Positions 1 through 11,278 of a stretch of 64,000 nt of DNA are shown in pieces. The stretch comes from Kappaphycus alvarezii (taxonomy: Eukaryota; Rhodophyta; Florideophyceae; Gigartinales; Solieriaceae), in contig NADL03000547.1 in assembly GCA_002205965.3 (NCBI GenBank), positions 124,001-188,000 on the forward strand. Direction: 5' to 3'. Made by a program: the position numbers and the translations under genes. The notes beneath the pieces are model-generated. The model searched no databases. It had not been told where the DNA came from and saw nothing but the letters and a program-made list of their open reading frames with translations. Within the stretch, counting starts at the first letter, position 1, and every line of letters begins with the position of its first letter.

Positions 1-266
1 TGGTTATCCGCTAGCTTAAGGTCGGCATAGGAGGCTTCATTACAAGTGAAGGACACTGATCGAGGTACACTTATTGTACTGGTGGGAATATCGTTGACTA
101 CTTCCTGAGTCACACCGGTGTGTTTATGTGCTCAATTTTGCTGCTGAGTCATTATCTCCGAGAGTAGTGAACCCACTCGTCGTCAAAACACGTATTTTTT
201 GCGAATTTCAACTTCAATTGCTTTTATTCAACTAAGTTTGCTGGGATAAGGCTTAAAGTATGTTTT

Positions 267-700
267 TTGTTAAAGTGTCTTACTTTACACTTTAAGAGGC
301 CTTCGTTGTTGGATGGGGCTCTGAATAAGTTTACGGTGCGGTCACGATTGGATTCAGCCGAGAAGTACCTAAGGCTTGATCAGGTGGAGCAAAGCGGAGT
401 TTTCAATATGCAAAATGTTATTGACTTTGCTTCCATGTTTGTGATCTGCACTGCGTAAAACTCGTAGTACAAGATTATTTCTGAGAAAGTTGTCCTGTTG
501 ACGTGGGAAGCTTTCAAAATCTTAGTTCAGACTGAGTTAATTCTTGACAAACTTACCAAGCTCCACCAGATAAAAAACAATGGTAGAGTTTCTCTCTGAG
601 TTCAGGGCTTTTGGTACTAATTTACGGAGTGGTAATACGGAAGAGGCATCTAATTTTATTGTCAACCTAACTGCACGATTAGGTGATTATATTGACACTT
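267..700 (+). pseudogene. gag remnant of gypsy copy 1
   Basis: The frame starting at 267 reads KRPSLLDGALNKFTVRS..., then SAEKYLRLDQVEQSGVFNMQ and IDFASMFVICTA. This matches the gag N-terminus of the gypsy element at 46,549 downward (KPVLFDGTRDALTVRSWLHS, IDFASKFMTGTA). In family terms this is the retrotransposon gag (capsid) domain. After residue 63 the conserved ANWWY segment is broken by stops at 457 and 466, but WEAFKILVQTEL at about 507-545 continues the match. The part that should encode the zinc knuckle is not found. Confidence in homology is high; function is lost. Confidence 0.8.
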
Positions 701-723
701 CTAGCTAGGATATCCCCCGGACT

Positions 724-890
724 AGGAACTAAATGTGTTTGAAATTCCGTGGGATGTCGCCCGGAGCCCAATTGTTGATTACTTATGACGGATCGTAATG
801 TCGAAATATGTGTCTAGAAAAGTGATTGATCCCGATTCTGAAAACCGTATTAATGTGTTGAGTTTTGGATTGACGAAATTTTAGTCGAAT
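724..890 (+). pseudogene. aspartic protease C-terminal remnant of gypsy copy 1
   Basis: The frame through 730-885 reads WDVARSPIVDY, a stop, RIVMSKYVS, VIDPDSENRINV and FGLTKF. It aligns with WHVAQTPRVDYRKRIVM, VIDSDEENRIDV and LGLKYF at the end of the protease ORF at 45,108-45,731. The catalytic part of the protease is missing: less than 100 bases separate the gag remnant from this tail, against roughly 500 bases in the later copy. An internal deletion of several hundred bases is the simplest reading. One stop codon (TGA) interrupts the segment. Confidence 0.7.
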
Positions 891-1129
891 GTTGAGGCAT
901 AGAGGTCACTTCGAAGTAATTGTATTACTTTAAGCTCAAAAATGAAAAGAATGACAGATTATGAGCCTAATGGAAAAATGGAAATTTTACGGGAAAAGTA
1001 AAAAGTGGTCTTTCGTGAAGAGTTTTTTAGTTGAGCTCCTTCGGATTCGATCAGTGGACCTTAAGATCAAAATTGAGTAAGGATCGAAGGAAACTCATCG
1101 AACTCTGTTCCATGTGTTACCCTCTGAGC

Positions 1130-1600
1130 TTAGAGCTTTAAAAGAGTACATCTTATCTCTTTTGAGTAAAGGGAAGGTTAGATACAGTAAATCATCCTAT
1201 AAAGCACCACTTTTCCTTTTTAAAGAAAAGAATGAAAAGCCTAGAGGTTTTGTCGATTAAAGTCCTCTAAAACTGAACATTTCTAGATTATCCCCCTATG
1301 ATTAAATGTTGGATCGGCCTGAAGTCGCTAGATTTTCATCCAAGTTAAATCTAAAACAGACTTTCGTCAAGTAAGGGCGCAACTAGAGGAAAAGAAGACT
1401 TGGTTCGATACAAATTATAGGCAAATCTAATATCTTCTTATGCCTATAATCTTTTTTGATGCTACAGTTACATTCCAAATGTTAATGAACAAGATCTCAT
1501 GTTACTGCATTGATGTATTATTGGTTCTCTACATGGATCATGTTCCAATATTTAGCAAGAGCAGAAAGAAAATTATGAAAATCTGGAAATTTTATTGAAA
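1130..1600 (+). pseudogene. reverse transcriptase remnant of gypsy copy 1
   Basis: Near 1125 the frame reads SELRALKEYILSLLSKGKVR, then SKSSYKAPLFLFKEKNEKPR and GFVD. This is the conserved first block of Ty3/gypsy RT (choice of template-facing residues, G-K-I-R-x-S-x-S-x-Y-x-A-P). It parallels SELRATKEYVESLLRKGKIR at 44,720-45,073. About 250 bases on, frames give FDATVTFQMLMNKI and LVLYMDHVPIFSKS, decayed versions of the T-N-A-P-A-T-F-Q-x-x-M-N and Y-L-D-D-I-L-I-F-S blocks. The catalytic YLDD has become YMDH, so the enzyme is dead even apart from the stops. Frameshifts separate the blocks. Confidence 0.8.
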
Positions 1601-1914
1601 TGACTTACGAAACATGGGCTATAAATATTTACCATTGAAATAAGCTATCTTATAGAATGGGATTGTGTTCCTGGGTTCAATTGTTGAGGAAGACTACATT
1701 ATTGTCAATACTAAAAAGGTCGAAGTCTCGCAGAATTCGCCCAAATCTATATCTCTGAAGGACTTGAGAGGTGATACCTAGGCCTAATACAATTTTCCGT
1801 TGTGTAATACCATAACTCTACAAAATGTTTTCAACAATCACGTACTTGACGGGATACATCGAGAAATAGGGAAATGGGATCAATAGTGTGATTTGGCTTT
1901 CCCGAATCTAAATG

Positions 1915-2300
1915 AATCAGCGAATTTGGCTCAAATCTTAATCCCTCCTAGTTATGGAAAGACATTTTGTCTTCATGTAGGCATACAAAGATTGCTGTTG
2001 GTTGTGCTCTGACACATTTTGGATGAGAATAGAAAGAATTGTGCAATTTACTTCTATTCAAAAAGAGTTCACCCACTGTATCGGACTACATTGCAAGTGA
2101 CAGAGAGTTTCTGGCTTTGATTAATTTTCTTGGAAATTTCAGGTTCCATATTAATTGGTCTGATGTTGATATTTTTCCAATGAAAACAAGGTGCTTAAAA
2201 GCTTCTCTAAAAAACCTAAGCTGATTCTTAAAGAAGGAGAACGTTGGTTGGAAACTCTCGGTACCTGTGAATTATTTTCAATCAAAATCAAGTCTGAAAT
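1915..2300 (+). pseudogene. RNase H remnant of gypsy copy 1
   Basis: Frames in this stretch give AIYFYSKRVHPLYRTTLQ near 2040-2090, matching the P-I-A-Y-x-S-R-x-L-x-P-A-E-x-N-Y block of Ty3/gypsy RNase H. From 2191 they give LKSFSKKPKL followed by GERWLETLGTCELF, matching the R-W-x-x-x-L block at the domain end. Position between RT and integrase supports the call. The domain is split over at least two frames with stops, so it is a fossil. Confidence 0.65.
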
Positions 2301-2589
2301 TTTTCACGTCTCAAGAGTCGCAATATTCAGGGCTCGTAATGTAATGAAAGAATATATTGATGTCTCAGTGAGCTACGTCGAGATCCAATTCATTTTTATG
2401 GATAAGATAATTCCTAGGTATGATGAAAACCACATTTTGGAACAGAGGTAGAAGCCACGGAAGTTGAACAGCCAGAGGATGAGGTCTAAAAGAAAAAACT
2501 TGGAAGAATTCTTCCTATGTTGCGCACGGATTGTTCCAGGCTGTTTTACAATGAAATGTTACGTCCACCGCGAGGGTCATCGTTAGATG

Positions 2590-3420
2590 TTTTGAAAATT
2601 GCTCGCGACTCGAAAGTCTGTGGACATTTCAAATTTGCAAAGACAAAATATAGATTAGAAAACTTGTATTGGAAATATAAAAGCTGAAATGTACGAAACA
2701 AGTGTGAAGGATGCCCTATATCTCAGAATTGTAACGATTCTAAGAGAAAAAGATGACAAACCAAATTTTAAAGGGGTTGACTGACCGCAAAGGGAGACCA
2801 ATAGCCAAAGATTTCATTTTGATGTTGCCAATGATGAAAAGCGGTCATGATTAAATTATGCCTCGGGTTGGTCTACTGACTCGTCGAGTCCACTTCCTAA
2901 AATAAAACCATTTCCGGTACTGCTGAAGACATAGCTGGGGCCTCTTTTCGAGTATCTCTAAGAACCAAGGGTTGTCGGACGATGTGACCTCAGGAAGGTA
3001 TAGTAAGTTAACTTCGAACTTTTGGAAGACAATTAGGAATCTTCGTAGTTTGAAACGCATAATGTATACCAGCAGACAGAAAAAAGCAGATCGTGCTTCT
3101 GAAATTAGGAATTTAATGATTGAGCACAATCTTCGCAGTTAATGCTAGAATCATCAGGATGAGAGGGATGGAATTCTACCTGCTGCAGAATTTGCATACA
3201 ACTTGGCTGTGAGCGATAAAAACAGTATTTCACTGTTTGAGTCGGACCTGGGACGGACACCTTAATATCAATTAAAGTTTTTAGCTAGCCGCAGCATCCC
3301 TGTTTAGAGTTTTGAGGACTACCGTATCGAGTAGAGATCTCTCTTGAGTATACGAAATTTGCCTACACAACGGAAGAATACCGGCAATTGGCTAACGATT
3401 TGAAATAATACTGTGTTCGA
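2590..3420 (+). pseudogene. integrase remnant of gypsy copy 1
   Basis: Near 2595-2725 the frame reads ARDSKVCGHFKFAKTKYR, LENLYWKYKS, a stop, NVRNKCEGCPISQN. This fits the zinc-binding HHCC start of retroviral-type integrase (H-x-x-x-x-G-H-x-x-x-x-K-T ... Y-W ... C-x-x-C), although the first histidine is lost. Further right the catalytic core is only loosely traceable, with a weak PAAEFAYN-like block near 3180-3210 (AGFAYN-type residues in changing frames). Integration function is lost. The domain call rests mainly on the zinc-binding block and position. Confidence 0.6.
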
Positions 3421-4784
3421 GATTGTAAGGTCGGCTCAAAGCTATGGGCCAATATTCCATTGTTTAAATATATTTTTTTAGGTCACAGGACTGGCCTGGT
3501 AGCCGTCTTGCTTCGGAAAGAAGTTCTTACAAGAACGAGCGAATTTGAGAGCCTCATTTCAAAGAGATAACACCACGCTAATTTGGATCACGGAGCTCTA
3601 CATACGCGATAATATCGAGAGCTGATCAACAAGGAAGGAAATAGCGACTTTTCCAAGAAATAAAACAATATATAACTTCGGATAGAACTGCATGGGTCGA
3701 TAAATCCAAATGTATTCACGCATCCGGTCCTGAGGAAGAAGTTGAATAATCACCCAAACTTACGAAGAAGAGTGATTGCTATATAGAAAAGAAGCGACTG
3801 TACATAGTTTGCAGTACAAGTACTGGCCCGGAGAGTGAAGGTGGTCCAAGAATGCTTACATATCTCTACAAAGGATACCGGAAACACCTAGCCTGTCAAC
3901 AATGCAATGGATTCGTGATGAGTAGGACAGTCTGCTAGAAAATCAGAAATATGTGCGTGATTACGAAAGTAAGGAGCTGGGTTCTGACAAAACCGCAGAT
4001 GAATGAAAAAACTATAAGCGTCATATTTCTCATCAGTTGCTCGAGCCGTGTAATTAAACAAAAGAAAAAAATACTCGTGTTCCTTCTTACTCAATCAGAG
4101 GTGTATTCGAACCTCAATCGGAAAGTAATGAGTTATAAACTACTGTTATTACGGATCCTGCTCCCACGATCACCTTTATTGAAACATTTTCATGAATCGA
4201 ATATAAGATAATATGAGAAAATACATTGTTTCTCTTGAAGGAAAAATCAAAGAAGTTACTGCTTATATGTGGAAATATTTACAAAAATGAAAAAAGAACT
4301 CAGAAGTGAAGAAATATCATTGAAGAAATTATGCTCAAACAGACGACGGGTTCTCACCTGAAGGGCTCGCAGCCCTTGAAGACAGATTTAATGGAGTAAT
4401 GAAATACCGCAACTCAAGCGTGGCGGAGAAATTTCGGCGGTCGGGTGCGAAAAGAGCGAAGAGACAAAAAATGTAGAACTACTGTTCCCTAAAGCATCAT
4501 TAGTAATGATTTCGACAGGAATCAGTATTTATTTGCATCACAGTTGTCGCCGTAGCGCGAGACCTTGGCGTGCTCGGCGAGAAATTCAGCGGTCTTAGGA
4601 GACGAGGTACTGTGCGAAATGCAATGGTGGACTTCAGGGTGAGCCACAGTAACATAAAACATAATCATCTTGTCGCCAAGAACGTAGGCAGAATGGGCAT
4701 ACAGGTACATGCCGAAATAATGTGAAGATTATCACGGGGTGGATAGGAGCGAGTGTTAAACGAGCGCACTGGTAACCAGTTATT

Positions 4785-4862
4785 GAGGAAAGTTTTGGGA
4801 GTTTTTACTCTCAGAAGATGTATTGGTCTATCTCAAAGTTTTTCAGACAACTACAAGCGATT
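4785..4862 (+). repeat. dispersed repeat, LTR-like fragment, partner at 47,688
   Basis: About 78 bases here align in the same orientation with 47,688-47,763. Both share the run TTTACTCT, then TCTATCTCA and CAGACAAC with an intervening match. By eye the similarity is roughly three quarters. This site lies downstream of gypsy copy 1 and could be part of its 3' LTR. The partner lies beside a gypsy element of the opposite orientation, so the LTR reading is not proven. No coding sequence is seen around it between 3.9 and 5.4 kb. Confidence 0.5.
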
Positions 4863-5599
4863 TTTTGCAGAATAAATGGACTTTAAGAATTAAATACAAA
4901 TGATATGATTGCATATCAATAAATAAGCACTTAAACGCATTATTTCTAAGATCCCTATGCCTTGCGCTGTTTTTCAGTAGAAACGTGAAAAACTAAATCC
5001 TTGTAGACTGCTGCTGTTAGACAACACCATTATCCGGACCATCTTGGCTGCAAATATTGCGATGAAGATTGCCTAAATCAGTGCGCAGAACGAGCCAGAA
5101 CGTCTACATCGAGACGTCGTGCTGGCTGTGTAAATTCTGCTGTTAGATCTTTTCCCTAAACCATAGAGATGGAATTATCAGGAGGTGGATGATAAGGACA
5201 TCTCGGCCGATTATGTTATTCTAAAAGCTATTTTTCCAGGACGGAGAAGTAGCGAGGAACAAGAATGCTACCGAAGTAAGGTTGTGGGGAAGAAAATAAA
5301 TGCACAATGAACGGTCATTGAGAGGCTAAAAGACAGTATAGAACGGCAAAGTCTACATCCATTGCTCAGGAGATAGTATCTATAGGGCCATTGCCCTCTT
5401 ATGAGTACATAGTTTAAAGCTAACTTGTTTTATTTATAAATGTTCTTATCTGTCTTTTTCTGGATATAATATGTTTTCAACAGTAGCAAAGCTCTATCAA
5501 ACAAGCTTTTCGGTAAATTGAGAGCTAGTAAGGGTACCAAATATTTTAGTTTACTCGACAAACCTTGTTTTTAATACCAATATGCCACATTTTTACGTT

Positions 5600-5825
5600 T
5601 TAGATGAGTAATTTACAGGAACTAGTGTAGATTTGAAGCTACTGAACACCTCTTTACTGTAGTTTCATGGTTTAGAGTATACTTTCGAGTAAGTTTTTAC
5701 GGGCCCGCCAAAACATCTTTTATTTTCTGTACAATTTTGTATGATAAAAAGGTTTGTCCTCATATGAAGAAAATTGTGTCTCATATGAGGACAGTGCTAT
5801 CGCGGATAGACATCTGCGCTGAAAA
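5600..5825 (+). repeat. dispersed repeat, copy 1 (partner at 9.77 kb)
   Basis: This block aligns in direct orientation with about 9,770-9,985. Shared landmarks in order are a GAAGC..CTGA.CACCTCTT segment, TTTAGAGTTTA-like sequence, CCAAAA, ACAATTTTGTATGATAAAA, TTGTCCTC, TCATATGAG.AC and GCGGATAGACA. It ends in a motif containing the palindrome CTCATATGAG. A shorter part recurs inverted near 22,422-22,452. The spacing of about 4.2 kb could be that of a pair of LTRs, but no retroelement protein is recognisable in between, so the class of repeat is open. Confidence 0.6.
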
Positions 5826-5829
5826 AATT

Positions 5830-8800
5830 TTTCTTAGCGCAGAAGTTGAGTTCTTAGCGAAGAAGTTGAATTCCAGCTTCCACATTACTTTGGTGTGTAA
5901 TTGAAGTTGTTTCCTAACTTGCTTGGCCTGTCCATAGGGAGGTAGTTCAATCAGATTATATAAACTTTTAGGATAACCCTAAAGTCTCAATCAAACATAC
6001 TAATTACCATAAATTGAACTCAATGGAATTGGAGGACGACAATGAGTAATACGATATACTACTTCAGGATAAATTTCTTGGTGTCATACACACTCCCGTA
6101 ACCATCAGTAAGGGGTTTAACTGATGTAGCCAGTTTATAGATTTTTCAGAGTCACTCTTGGTATCAACCAGAGCCTTGGCGTGTACTGACATCTATTAAT
6201 GACGAAATGTCAGAAAATGATTAAATTAAAAAATCAAACAATGAAATTTGCTGCAATTATTCAAATAAAAAAATATCTCAAACTCAGACATTCCAAACAT
6301 ATCTTCAAATTCAGGATACAATATCGTACGTAATGCTGGTACATAATCATTAGATATTTTCGGGTGGATACGAGTGTGGTGTCCACCAGTAGACAAGCGA
6401 CCCAGTGACCTTACACATGAAATGACCTGTGAAATGTCTAAGTTAATACCCTAGAAAAATTTGCCACGGAACATGAGGGACTGTTCCAGCAGTTACCGGG
6501 CGAAACAGTCTTCTCTGGCTCATTCAGTAGCTAACCGTAACTTTAAATCATAGCATATTTGCCATCTATCGTAGTTGAAACCGTAATTTTTCTGGAAGCT
6601 GAGGTCCACAAGGCCCTAAACGCTGCTTTAGAGAACGGCCTCGAAAGAAGATTGGAAACAAGAGGAGTTGGGCCAAAGAGAACAAAAAAGGTGAAGAAAT
6701 TCAAACTGTGATCGGGATTGAGGAGAACAGGAAAATTATGGCTTTCAGTTATTCAAGCCGAGCGACCGGAAAGGATGAAGCGAATGGTGTTTCATGCGTA
6801 ACTTAAATATTAATTTGTACATATCTTTGACCAAAGATCACTGTGACATGGTTTCAGTAATTAGACATTATGTCTTTATCACTAGATCAAGTGGAAATGT
6901 CCAGTGGGAAGTTCATAGGAAGCCGATCTACCAGTGTGTTGATTTCATCTATGTGGCAATGCATATCTGTATTCGCTATACTTTGACAAAATGAGGGGAC
7001 AGTAATCCCACTATGACGATAAATCGCTGCCTACAAGGCCATGAAAATGACTTACGCAGTATCTACTGAATTGCACACGCACGCAGACGCATGATGTATG
7101 AACTAATGTATGAGGGCAACAAGAATGAAAAGGTTGCATCCGCAAGACGTTTACGCTCTCACAATTAAATTGTGTAGGCTTGAATACCTCCCACATAATT
7201 CTTTGTAAAACACAAATGAAACGTCTACTTAACATTCATTGCGTGCTGATAGGGCCGGATTCAAATGCAGCACGTCACATACCGGATGATACGGAGGGAG
7301 GTGATGGGTTTAAAGAAGATGAGGGAGACGTCGCTCTCAAGCTAGATAAAGCAGCTAGAATATTTGCTCTGTGATGGTCATCATGCAATCTGTATTCTTA
7401 TACTAGAAGTACTGCTACGATGAAGTCACCGGTAGAGTTCCCATAACAAGTAAAAATACATGATGGTATTTTGTTTTTGTTTCGATAGAGTCGCAACAAC
7501 AGTTGAGCACTTCATGCGTGGTTTTATTTTTTCCTTTACTTTTTTCTGTAATCTCTCTTTCAGTATTTTCCTATCTCACGTTATATTTTTAATGCACAGG
7601 GCGCAGCTCTTTTCACGCTCAAATATTAAACCCAAACTTCCAGCAATAGTGCTTACAGTTCCCAGGATATCTTTCCTCTGTCACCGCAGACTAAAGTACC
7701 TGATATTCAATATCCCGGTGTGCTTTGACAGTTACACCATCAATTTTGCTCAAACTTTGGCTTCAGTCTTTTAAAGAGCTCAATAAATCTCGAGTCCCGG
7801 CAATGTAATGTGAAAATTATGGAAATACTGTTACGTTGCAGTGCTATTTTCAATGAGAAAGTTTTTAATGATGGGTTTAAATGATGAATATTTGACTGTT
7901 ATTTCTTTTAAAGGTTTTAATGGCATATAATTTTATGGTACGTTATCCCTTCAACGAATTAAAACAATACGCATTACGGGTAGTACGAAATGCTTGAAAA
8001 CAAGCTTTGATTGTGTCGGTTTCGATTAAGACGTCACCCTCTCAGGTGAGAAAATTCTCAGAATTGTTATTTGGTGATCATCACACCACTTAATGGTTTC
8101 ATTGTGCCAGTCCTATGCATTAATTACTGGAATCATCAGGCGTTTATTTGTTAAACTGTATTTCATAACACTCGGCAATAAAAAGGTACGTTCGAAAATT
8201 CTCTTGACGATATCGAAGAGTGTATTTCTTATTTGTTGGCAACTCAACCGTTCAGTTTGCACTAATTAATCCTAATTGAACCTATTTAAAACCACGTTTA
8301 AGCAAAATGTACTGTCTATCACTAAATGGTTGTGGATTTGGGATAGCCAGATATACAAATACGAGGTTCATCTTTCTATTTTAACTGCCTAGAATGATTA
8401 ACCTCATGAAACCATCGCATCCAACTATTAGTCCAATAATAACAATATCAAGCCCAAGTCTTTGTAGCGTACCACATCTTCTCCGTTTCGGAGCTATCTG
8501 AACGCAATCCACATGTCTTTGGAGTACATGTATCAACCAATGTAACATCCGATGTAGATTTGAAGCTCATATAATGGTATGAAATAAATTGATACAGCAG
8601 GCATGCAAGTGATGTATTTTGTCGGATATATCTCGGAATTCTGTACTCAGATCTTTTCAAAATCAAAGGTTGGGGTATTTATCGTTCCGATTTTTGGGAT
8701 TTTTCGGTCTGGAAATAGAAATATAAATCTATTCCTAGATATTAAATATATATTTATTCATTGGACGAGAAGATGAAGTGAATAGAATTTGAAAGCAACT

Positions 8801-9765
8801 GCAGTTGTTGTTGCATAAGCTAATAAGCCGCTTGTGTTGCACATCAGTATTAATAGGAGGAAAGGGTCTGATCATCCACTCGATTTGATTTATATTATTC
8901 ACTTGATCAAGCAAAGTATAAGCAAATATTTGCTGAGAAGAACCAAGATGAGCAAAGTAGATGAGATACATACTGTAGTGAAAATCATGACGCTATTTGC
9001 TGATCAACAGCTTCTCAGCCGGACGTTTTATACACTGATGTTTTCCTGCATGTCCAAATTTGACTGAAAGTTAGATCAGCCAGTCCCTTCTGAAAATATG
9101 ACCGAGTTTTATGTTTGTCGATAACAAGAAACGATGCTTTACTGTCTTAGACTCAGCTAAATCACATATTACTAAAACTAAATGCAAAACAGCCAAATAT
9201 TCATAGAGTAATCTAGATGATTTCATATAGTGACTAGTACTAGCCGCATAAAGATTGATTTTTCGCTTAGCGTAAATTTCCTGAACAGCCAAGTCGCATC
9301 TATAAAGTGGACAGGTTTAACGGAAATCTAAAAATGTGAACAAAGTGTACTGGGAAATCCTGGAGCTGCAGATTGCATGTAGAGGGCTATAGGGGAAGTG
9401 TAAATGCTCTATTTTTGTTTAAAAACCCCGTATTAAGTTTCTTTGCGATCGCATACTTCTTTCAAGGTTTTTTTGAACCGAATCGCAGGTTATCGAATAC
9501 AACACGGTGATCAAGTAGTAGCATTGAGCCTCCTAGCATATTTATTCTTCTCTTAAGTTATTAATGTCCCACTAAGTGATGAAACAGCTAACTGGATTTA
9601 CAACTCGATGAGAACACAGTCTAGGGCGATTTCTTTGAATTAAAAAACATTTGTATCGTTTTTTGCTAACTTATACTCTAAAAAGTAATTAAACTCCATG
9701 CAAAAAGCCTTTCTGAAATTTAAGCCCTTATAAAGACACGAACTATTCTTTTCTACTCCGTTATA
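5830..9765. other. AT-rich segment without supported genes
   Basis: No gene is supported between the two direct repeats at 5.6 and 9.77 kb. Short open frames of 60-104 codons occur, the longest at 7,460-7,774 on +, but none shows a recognisable domain and they are of the length expected by chance in AT-rich DNA. No tRNA, rRNA or tandem array is visible. It may be the fully decayed interior of an element bounded by the two repeats. Confidence 0.4.
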
Positions 9766-9769
9766 GTTG

Positions 9770-9985
9770 AATTTTTTAGCAGAAGTAATGTATAGTTGAA
9801 GCCCTGAGCACCTCTTCAATCTATTTCTATGTTTTTAGAGTTTATTTTCCAACAAAGCTTTACAGTCCTCCAAAAAGTTTTACCTGCTGCACAATTTGGT
9901 ATAATAAAAAGTCTTGTCCTCGTTTGAGTACAAAGTTTGTATCATATGAGAACATTTTTGTAGCGGATAGACACATGAGAGCAGC
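9770..9985 (+). repeat. dispersed repeat, copy 2 (partner at 5.6 kb)
   Basis: This is the second direct copy of the repeat described at 5,600-5,825. Its right part carries the same ordered landmarks: ACAATTTGGTATAATAAAA, TTGTCCTC, TCATATGAGAAC and GCGGATAGACACATG. The CTCATATGAG palindrome seen in the first copy is partly mutated here. Boundaries are estimated by eye. Confidence 0.6.
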
Positions 9986-10213
9986 GAAAGTAGAGCAATT
10001 CCGTTTTCCAATTATTATTTAGGAAAACATTGCATTATATCGATGAGAATATTGATGGAGACTAGCACTCGCCGTGTGCTCTGATTCAACATTTTTGCAT
10101 CGCAAAAAAAGGCACGACAGATCCACCTCTGTACATAGATTGTAATCAGAAAAGTGTATCTCTTCTGATTCAGCTCTATCGAAAAACTGTCTTAGTACTC
10201 CTCCGTTCCTTTT

Positions 10214-10480
10214 TCATTGGTTCCGCTTCCACATGGGCAGATCATCCACCATTTTAATCAAAGTACCGCGTGGCTTCAAATTATAATAGAATCGGTTCTG
10301 TCGGTGAGCTTCCAAAAAATAACCTGCCGGACCGTCGGTAGTACCGTCAATACCCAAACTGACGCGTTCCAGGTCTTTCTTCTCCGCTAGATTGAGTTTA
10401 TATCGTTGTCTATGAGATGTTAAGCCAGCTGTTTCATACTTGGACATAGGTTCACGGGTAGTGTAGAGAATATTACCCAT
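10214..10480 (-). CDS. unrecognised 88-residue ORF, probably a gene fragment
   Basis: An open frame of 88 codons on - contains GIDGTTDGPAGYFLEAHRQN and FYYNLKPRGTLIKMVDDLP. The composition is balanced and protein-like, unlike chance frames in the AT-rich surroundings. A second frame continues the look upstream: just before and across the ATG, another frame reads LRLVRIDADHPVWVIFSTLP, ending soon after. This suggests a single old coding sequence with a frameshift near 10,470. I do not recognise the family and assign no function. It may be a transposon ORF or a host gene fragment. The start at 10,480 is only the first ATG in the frame, not a demonstrated start. Confidence 0.35.
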   Translation of the reverse strand: MGNILYTTREPMSKYETAGLTSHRQRYKLNLAEKKDLERVSLGIDGTTDGPAGYFLEAHRQNRFYYNLKPRGTLIKMVDDLPMWKRNQ

Positions 10481-11278
10481 ACTGGATGATCTGCATCAAT
10501 TCTCACAAGGCGTAAATTCTGATTCGTACTAGAGTAGGTGTAAATGCTAATTTTAACATTACAAATATCGACTCGCCTGGCAACGGATTGCGATGCGAAA
10601 CTTTACACAACCCGTTTTTGACATCTGCGCTGCTCAGTCTCGAATATCAAAATGATGGACGCTGAAGAAATTTCCTTTGCTCTTCGGCGAACTGTGTGAA
10701 TGATTTCTGCCTATCATATACATTATGGACAAATGACAAGACATAATGGTAAACTACACAAAAAGAGAAGCTGGTTGTATATTGGTGAATGCAGATCCCA
10801 CTGAAACATTCGTTGGCACCAATTGTTTTTTTTGGAGTAGATCTGCCTTAAAGTAAAACGCATAAATAGGGACATTTGTGTCCTAACTACATCAATTTAG
10901 GTAAGTTATTAGTCTCTGTCTTTGCAGAGCACGAAAGACTCTAGAAATGATCCGATCGGGTCATTTCATATGTTTTGAGATCGTTCTGATCATTAAATCA
11001 TTCTGGGTGCTCTGTTTCGTTTATTCTGGCCGCTGAAACCACTCTATAGCCCATCTCTGGCAAAAAGTGTTTGCAAAAAATCACTTTTCTTTTCGGACGA
11101 CAATTTCTCTTTCATTCTCACTATTTGCGCGTCATATAAGACTCAGAAGGAATTTTACGAGGAGGGAACCGCTTCAATTTCAAAAAGAGTGTGAAGGAGG
11201 GATCACGGTGAAGTAGAACAAAAAATGGCTAAGCATTGCACGCTACACTTACATCAAGCTTTTCAAATGGATTCCTAG

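Larger units (their letters stand above)
1..3900 (+). mobile_element. Ty3/gypsy LTR retrotransposon, heavily decayed (copy 1)
   Basis: A decayed Ty3/gypsy element is recognisable in order on the + strand: leader (1-260), gag (267 to about 700), the tail of an aspartic protease (about 724-890), reverse transcriptase (about 1130-1600), RNase H (about 1915-2300) and integrase (about 2590-3420). The first 250 bases align with the reverse complement of 46,600-46,830, the leader of the gypsy element at 44.7-46.8 kb, so the two are one family. Every domain is broken by stops and frameshifts. The 5' LTR should lie just left of the window. The right limit is not clear; recognisable integrase sequence fades after about 3.4 kb. 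It is a fossil and cannot encode active enzymes. Confidence 0.85.

Noticed and set aside
7460-7774. 104-codon + frame
   Set aside because: Rich in Phe/Ser/Leu from T-rich sequence, no domain; expected by chance in AT-rich DNA.
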